Part shown: positions 57,772 to 64,000 of the stretch, piece by piece | How positions within the stretch are numbered: position 1 is the stretch's first letter | How the letters are laid out: every line of letters starts with the position of its first letter | Assembly (NCBI GenBank): GCA_947179155.2 | Contig: OX359284.1 | Span: 7,310,432-7,374,431, forward strand | Length of the DNA: 64,000 nt | From: Hedera helix | Taxonomy: Eukaryota; Streptophyta; Magnoliopsida; Apiales; Araliaceae | Direction of reading: 5' to 3' | Notes under the pieces: model-generated | What the model was told of the DNA's origin: nothing | The model's input: only the letters and a program-made list of their open reading frames with translations | Databases searched by the model: none | Translations under genes and position numbers: made by a program

Positions 57772-60505
57772 TTATCTCCTTCTGCTAGGAGGTCTCCTGC
57801 CTTCTTCTTCCCTCTGCCTGAAGAATGCTCTCCTTTCTTCTTCAGCTTTTCTTAGTTCTTCTTCCCTCAACACAACTTCTTCTTCTTTAATTTGAAACCA
57901 TTCCTGTGAGTTAGAAGGTCTCATTGATGAGGAAGAAGGTCTTGCTGTCACCACCTCCTGTCTGGGACGAGATGGTACTGCTTCGAATCTAGGAGGATAT
58001 ATTGAAGTTTGAACCATCCTCATCCCTTGAGGTGCTCTTCCTCTTCTGCTGTGATCTGAGCTAGTTCTTGTTTGCTCTGCTGTGCTCAGTTTCTTCTCCC
58101 CCTTGTTGGCATCATTAATTGTTGCTACCTGTTCTGAAAGCTGCTGGATGCCCTGAATAATTTCTTGAAGTTGGGTCTTAGTGGAAGCTACATCATCTTG
58201 GTGGGCTTGAAGTCTTTCGTTAGCCATGATTTGTTTTTGCTCCACCAATGACAAAGGGTCATTCGACCGATGTTTTTGTTCTCTGAGAGAGTCCTTCAAG
58301 GCAATGATTTCATTACTGAGGAAGGTGATAGATTTATCATTTGTTTCTTGAAGAATAACAATGGCCTGCTGATGTGAGTTCAAGGCTTGCAGAATAATTC
58401 TATCCCTTTCTTGGAGATTTTCAGAGACTGCTGCCGTTAGCTGCTTCAGTCTTGTGGAAAATTGGTTGTTCAGACTGGTAGAGAGACCATTGGCAGCATC
58501 AATGATGTCGTCCATTCTACGTTGAAGGTTGTGGGATTTCGATGCCAAGTCGTTTTGTATCTCTGTATGGATGTGGCTTGTCAAGTCAGTTAAGCCCTCA
58601 GATGTAGGAAGCTGAGATACCTTGTCTAAAATTTCCTGGAGAAGTTGAGATGATTGTCCCTGGTCAGCCGTAGAGCTTGGAATATGAAAGTACTTGTGAC
58701 CAGAGGTGGAGGGAATATCCTCGTGAGTTAACAGGAGTCTTGAAGATGGAGCCGGAGGAATTATTTGCTGAGTAGGCAGAATTTCAGGAGAGTCTGGAGG
58801 GCACTCTACGTTTTGATCATGTAGGCTTTCTTGACCATGTGGGGACTCTACAATCGGGGAAGTGTGGGTCGTAGAGCTTGATGCAGGATGAGTACTCGAG
58901 GACTCCTCAAATTTATTGAATATTTATGAAGGTGTATGTTTTAGAATGAGGGTTGGAGGAATGAAATGTACCTTTTGCCCTAAAGTTTGTGAAAAGGAGC
59001 TGCAAGAGATGAGCTTCTGGGCAAAGAACAGATTCTGAGGATAGCCTTGAGCAAGAATCACCACATTTGGATATGCTTTGAAGGTCCATAAGAGTTGATC
59101 CCATGCATTGTGGACCAGGGCTCGGTGGAATGGCATTAGTGGCAAGAATTTTATCAGGCAGTTGAAATTAAGGTGTCTTTGTTCATTTCTTCCAACGGCC
59201 ACTATTTTAATGTCATCCTCTTCATCATTATTCATTGTGGCTGTAGGGATTGAAATGTCATATTGAGTCTCCCCCTCAGCCAGAGCATCTGCTGGCTCAG
59301 GAACAATTGGAAGCTCCCCCTCAGCTTGAGCATCCATAGGCTCAACTGCTTCAGATGACTCCTTTTCGCCTGGAGTAAGGCCAGGTCTTTCAAGTAGCTC
59401 CCCCTTAGCTACTGAGCTTTTGTCGGCTAACTTTACTAGTCTTCTTCTCTTTTTCCTTGGCTCCTTTGGAATGACCTCTTCAGCTTCATATTTGCTGCGA
59501 GTCTCTCTTCGCAGATCTGAACTCTCATCCCCTGAAGCAACCTTTTCTTCAGGAGCAGTAACAGGAGCCTCATTTGAAGATCCTTGAGGTTCTTCAAGCT
59601 CAGAAGCTCTTTTTCCTTTCCTTCTTCTGACAAGCCCCGGAGAATGCCTGCTGACCTCCTGAGATTCTTCTTCAGCAGGAGTGTTCTTCAGAAGTGATGG
59701 CCCTGCACCACTCTGTGTACCTTCACTATCCCCTGACCGAGATAGTTTCCTATTTTCAACTGGGTTCCTCCTCCAGTTGTCAAAGAGTTTCTGGGTAATC
59801 CTTTTGTTGGTATTGAGGGCTTCTCCTTCATCATGTTCAATTAAATCCCCCAATGATGATCTAAGGAGAATGCTGATGAATCTTCCATAGAACATTTTTC
59901 TATTCCATAGAACATTTTTCTATTCCATAGAACATTTTTCTAGTCCCCTTAGCCTTTTCTGTATTTAGGACCCAATTCCCTATCCATTCCAACAGCAAGG
60001 AGCCATAGTTGATGTTTGTCTTTTTGACTATGGCTGTCATTATTTTCAGCTGTATCTCATTGACTGAGTCATGGGCTGAATCTTTACAGAGGAGACATTT
60101 TCCTATAATATCGGCTAAAAACTCGTATTTCTGAGGAAATTCTTTCTTCTTCAACCCTTTCAGTGCTGGATTCTTTTGAAGGTGCATTCTTCTCAGCCCT
60201 TCTTCGGTGCTCACCATACTTAGAGATGTTAGGCCCCCTTGCTTGAAACCTAGGGCTATGTTGAATTCTTCAGCAGTGAGGTTGAGCTGAACCCCTTTTA
60301 CAGTGGTGGTTAGAGTTCCGTTAGCATAGGATCCATTTACGTAGAACTCTCGAACACGCTTTGATAGAATCCTTGTATTTGTTCCCAACGCTTCTCGCAG
60401 TCCAGCTTTATCTAGCAACTGGATTATTCTTTTGAACTGCTTATCTGCTGTATCGAAGGCTTCAAAGTTGAGCTCATTTCCAGAAATAACTTGAGCAGGT
60501 GCCAT
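57772..60505 (-). pseudogene. Element C accessory ORF, frameshifted
   Basis: Same protein as in A, with Met-Ala start at 60505. A 20 bp unit (TTCCATAGAACATTTTTCTA) is present three times at 59883-59942 against once in A. This adds 40 bases and shifts the frame after ~190 codons. A TAA replaces a sense codon near 58924. The position where A has its TAG (26156-26154) is open here, so the two copies were broken independently. The coiled-coil and Arg/Glu-rich C-terminus is intact as an open stretch (58584-57772). Function unknown, as for A. Confidence 0.7.
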
Positions 60506-60999
60506 TTGATAGTTTTTCTGAAATGAGAAGAACGGTTTATCTGAGAAATGATAACTTAGGGTTCGGGATTGAGAGAGAAAAGAGAGAGGGAGATATAGAT
60601 TTTTGAACTTTGAAGAAATGAACGACGTGCAGTTTTCAAAGTATTTAAAACTTCCCTCTATGTTTGCTGAGATACGTGACACGTTCTAATAGGATCATTT
60701 CAGTTGGTTGATGACCATTTTACCCTTAGTTCCTCAGAGCTTTACGATCCTTAGTCACACAACGATTCTTTTGTTTTTCGTAAGGTTGACTCTACGATTG
60801 AGGAATACTCTGCGATCCTTGGATTGAAAGTCGTTGAGTAAGCTCTACGATTCTTGGCTTGACGATCGTTGAGTAAGCTCTACGATCTTGAGCATACTCT
60901 ACGATCCTTGACAATTGTTGATTTAAGTTGAGCATGACCATTACTTTTCTTGTACACTTTTGTTCCTGCAGAGTTAGTATCCTAAAAAAAATACATACA
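60506..60999. promoter_or_regulatory. Spacer with TCGTAGAGT-type array upstream of element C accessory ORF
   Basis: At 60780-60906 the same five ACTCTACGAT-like words as in A (27416-27548) lie between the RNase H stop and the accessory start. Confidence 0.6.
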
Positions 61000-63900
61000 T
61001 TAAGGGTTTAGATTTAGCATTCCTAACTCACTTATTAGTTTATTAAATCTTGATTCATCTAAAGGCTTTGTAAAGACATCTGCTAGTTGATCTTCAGTTG
61101 GGATGTAGTGAAGTGATATATTTCCATTTTGTACATGATCCCTGATGAAATGATATCTTATATCTATGTGCTTAGTTCTAGAGTGCATAACAGGATTATA
61201 TGTTATAGCAATTGCACTAGTATTATCACAGTATATAGGGATAGATTTTAGCTCAAACCCATAGTCTGCAAGCTGAGTCTTCATCCATAGGATTTGTGCA
61301 CAGCAACTGCCTGCGGCTATATATTCAGCTTCTGCAGTAGATGTCGATACTGAGTTCTGCTTTTTACTAAACCAAGAAACAAGTCTGTTGCCAAGCATCT
61401 GGCAAGTTCCACTTGTGCTTTTTCTGTCTATTTTGCATCCTGCATAGTCAGCATCTGAGTATCCCACAAGATCAAAGGAGGACTCATTGGGATACCATAA
61501 TCCTAGATTTGGAGTTCCTTTAAGATACTTGAAAATTCTTTTCACAGCTAATAGATGTGACTCTTTGGGGTTAGCCTGAAATCTAGCACATATACATGTA
61601 GCAAACATTATATCTGGTCGACTCGCAGTAAGATATAATAGTGAACCTATCATACCTCTGTACTGAGTGATTTCAGTGGATTTACCATTTTCATCTTTGT
61701 CAAGCTTGGTGGCAGGTGGCGTAGGAGTCTTCATGATAGATGCAGATTCCATGCCATATTTCTTTAATAAGTCTTTGATATATTTGGCTTGATTAATGAA
61801 TATGCCTTCATCTGACTGCTTCACTTGTAGTCCAAGGAAGAAGTTGAGTTCTCCCATCAGGCTCATTTCAAATTTGCTCTGCATAAGCTTGGCAAATCTT
61901 TCACATAATTTTTCATCAGAGGAACCAAATATGATATCATCTATATAAATTTGAACTAGCAGTGTCTTATCCTTATGTTTTCTAAAAAATAAGGTAGTAT
62001 CAATTCTTCCTCTAGTAAATCCCTTTTCAATGAGAAAGTTAGTCAATGTTTCATACCATGCTCTAGGTGCTTGTTTTAGACCATATAGTGCTTTATCTAA
62101 TTTATAGACATAATTTGAAAAAGTTGGATTGATGAAACCTGAAGGTTGTTCCACGTAGACTTATTCTTGGAGTTCCCTATTTAGAAAAGCACTCTTGACA
62201 TCCATTTGGAAGACCTTGAACTTCATGTGAGCAGCATGGGCAAGGAAGATCCTTATGGCTTCCAACCTGGCAACTGGAGCATATGTTTCATCGTAGTCAA
62301 TTCCTTCTTCTTGAGAATAACCTTTGGCCATTAGTCTTGCTTTGTTCCTTGTTATCACACCATTTTCATCCATCTTGTTTCTGAAAACCCATTTGGTGCC
62401 AATGACAGGTTTATACAGAGGCCTGACTACTAATCTCCAGACCTTGCTTCTTTCAAATTGATTTAGCTCCTCTTGCATGGCCTCTATCCAACTTGAATCT
62501 TCTAAGGCCTCTTCAATCTTCTTGGGTTCCTCTTGAGAGAGAAAGCTTAGGTAAAAACATTCATTAGAGGTTGCAGCTCTAGTCTTGATTCCGGTGTTTG
62601 GATCTCCAATAATAAGATCTTGAGTGTGATCTTTGGTCCATTTTATTCTGCTAGGAACGTCTGTTCTGGTGCCCTCTTGTCTGAGTTCCTCTAAATCAGC
62701 TTCTGGTTCTGATCGTAGAGTTCCAGTGACTGATGTGGTGTGCTCTACGATTTCCTCTCCTAGCTCAACGATTTCTGTCGCTGGTTCCATGGTCGTAGAG
62801 TCGGACTCTACGATTTTGAGTTCTTCGATCGTTGAGCTTGTGTCTGCCGACTCGTTGAAAGGTGATCTTTTCTTTTCAGGATCTGATTCATCGAATGTGA
62901 CGTGGATGGAGATTTCAACAGTTAGTGACTCCTTGTTGAACACTTTAAATGCTCTGCTATCTGTTGCATAACCAAGAAAGATTCCTTCATCTGATTTTGG
63001 CTGGAATTTGGTTAGATGCTTCTTGCCATTGTTGAGTATGTAACACAGGCAATCAAAGGCATGAAAATAACTTGTATTTGGCTTTCTTCCTTTCCATAAT
63101 TTGTACGGAGTTTTCTTCAATGTTGAGTGTATGAGTGACCTGTTTTGAGTATAACATGCAGTACTGATGGCTTCAGCCCAGAAATATTCAGGGAGAGAAG
63201 CTGCTGCTAAGAGGGTTCTTCCTGCTTCAATAAGAGTTCTATTCTTCCTTTCTGCTACTCCATTTTGCTGAGGCGTTCTTGGGGCTGAGAAGTTGTGATT
63301 TATTCCATTTTCTTCACAAAACAAGTCCATTTATGAGAAATCAAATTCTCGTCTATGATCACTTCTGATGGCCTTGATCTTTTCTCCCTTTTCATTCATG
63401 ATCAGTCTGAAGAGTTTGATGAGATGTGAAATAGTTTCATCTTTAGAGCTTAGAAAGAATACCCATGTATATCTGGTGTAGTCATCAACTACAACTAGAG
63501 AGTATCTCTTTCCTCCGAGGCTGGTCGTAGATACTGGACCGAATAAATCCATGTGAAGTAGTTGAAGTGCTCTATCATTTGAGTTTGCTGATTTGCTTTG
63601 GAATGACGTCTTTGTTTGTTTTCCAAACTGACAAGCTTTGCAGGGCTTTTCTTTAACGAAGTTTAACTTTGGCAATCCTTTTACTAGATCTTTGGAGGCA
63701 AGCTTTGAAATGCTCTTGAAGTTAAGATGTGATAACCTCCTATGCCAGAGCCAGCACATACCTTCAGAGGCTTTAGCAAGAAAACAAACAGTTTGTTCTG
63801 AACTTAATTTTGCAAGATTGACCATATAGACATTTCCTTCTCGAACTCCTTCTAGCTTTAGAGAATTAGTTTTCAAGTCTCTAACTTGGCATTGGTTATT

Positions 63901-64000
63901 GAGGAAGGTGACTTGATGTCCTTTGTCACAGAGCTGACTTATACTTAGCAAGTTGTGCTTTAGTCCCTCAACATATGCCACTTTACTGAAAGATATTGCA
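61000..64000 (-). pseudogene. Element C pol (integrase core, RT, RNase H), partial
   Basis: One continuous frame enters from the window edge and ends at 61000. It has stops near 63333-63331 (TAA) and near 62159 (TAA). Integrase zinc-binding region, the three catalytic acidic residues (Glu in Val-Ala-Glu-Arg-Lys near 63253), RT with Tyr-Ile-Asp-Asp near 61940, and RNase H with Ser-Asp-Ala-Asp near 61450 are all visible. Compared with A it lacks the 8 bp and 1 bp deletions, so it shows the ancestral frame of this family. The protease site and Gag lie beyond the window. Confidence 0.88.

Larger units (their letters stand above)
56007..64000 (-). mobile_element. Element C: Sirevirus-type retrotransposon, same family as A, cut by window edge
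   Basis: The 3' LTR is 56007-57579, then the polypurine tract, accessory ORF, RNase H, RT, integrase and the beginning of the Gag-protease side, all on the minus strand. Sequence is nearly identical to element A over the shared length. The left flank GGTTC (56002-56006) should recur beyond the window after the second LTR. Pol is in one frame with only two stops, so C is better preserved than A in pol. Confidence 0.9.

Overview
The window looks like gene-poor, repeat-dominated nuclear DNA of a flowering plant, probably a eudicot. It is AT-rich, carries long microsatellites and several LTR retrotransposons inserted into one another, and has an integrated plant pararetrovirus. I recognise one ordinary host gene, an intronless WD40 gene resembling JINGUBANG (50276-51478, minus strand). 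I cannot name the species. All homology calls are by eye from translated motifs.

Left block (1-16440). A (TTG/TTA)n microsatellite is followed by an old repeat full of GTCCGCAGT palindromes. A ~4.1 kb Gypsy-type solo LTR (2538-16058, target duplication GTCCT) sits in that repeat. It holds a Copia-like solo LTR (3322-12715, duplication CTATT). That LTR is split inside a TA microsatellite by a 7.85 kb endogenous caulimovirid (3731-11580, minus strand). The virus has one long polyprotein frame (movement protein, coat/zinc knuckle, protease, RT, RNase H) and a second overlapping ORF. Both are broken only by in-frame stops, never by a frameshift.

Middle block (16857-46209). A Gypsy element with ~4.3 kb LTRs and no recognisable gag or pol has its right LTR split by two minus-strand Copia elements of Sirevirus type. 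Element A (22662-33882) has gag-pol remnants plus a large accessory ORF after RNase H. Element B (34593-45842) has two nearly identical 3.0 kb LTRs and a perfect ATACG target duplication. It has only traces of pol, yet keeps a long open reading frame homologous to the accessory ORF of A.

Right block (46210-64000). Non-coding DNA with small repeats surrounds the WD40 gene. A third Sirevirus-like copy, element C (56007 to beyond 64000), belongs to the same family as A and is cut by the window edge.

How the parts relate. A and C carry the protein set of a Sirevirus plus the accessory protein. B looks like a parasite of this group: its ends, primer site and purine tracts match, it moved recently, and the only protein it could contribute is the accessory one. 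Both families carry arrays of a short palindrome (TCGTAGAGT / ACTCTACGA) in the LTR and again just upstream of the accessory ORF. That shared arrangement is the most interesting candidate system in the window.
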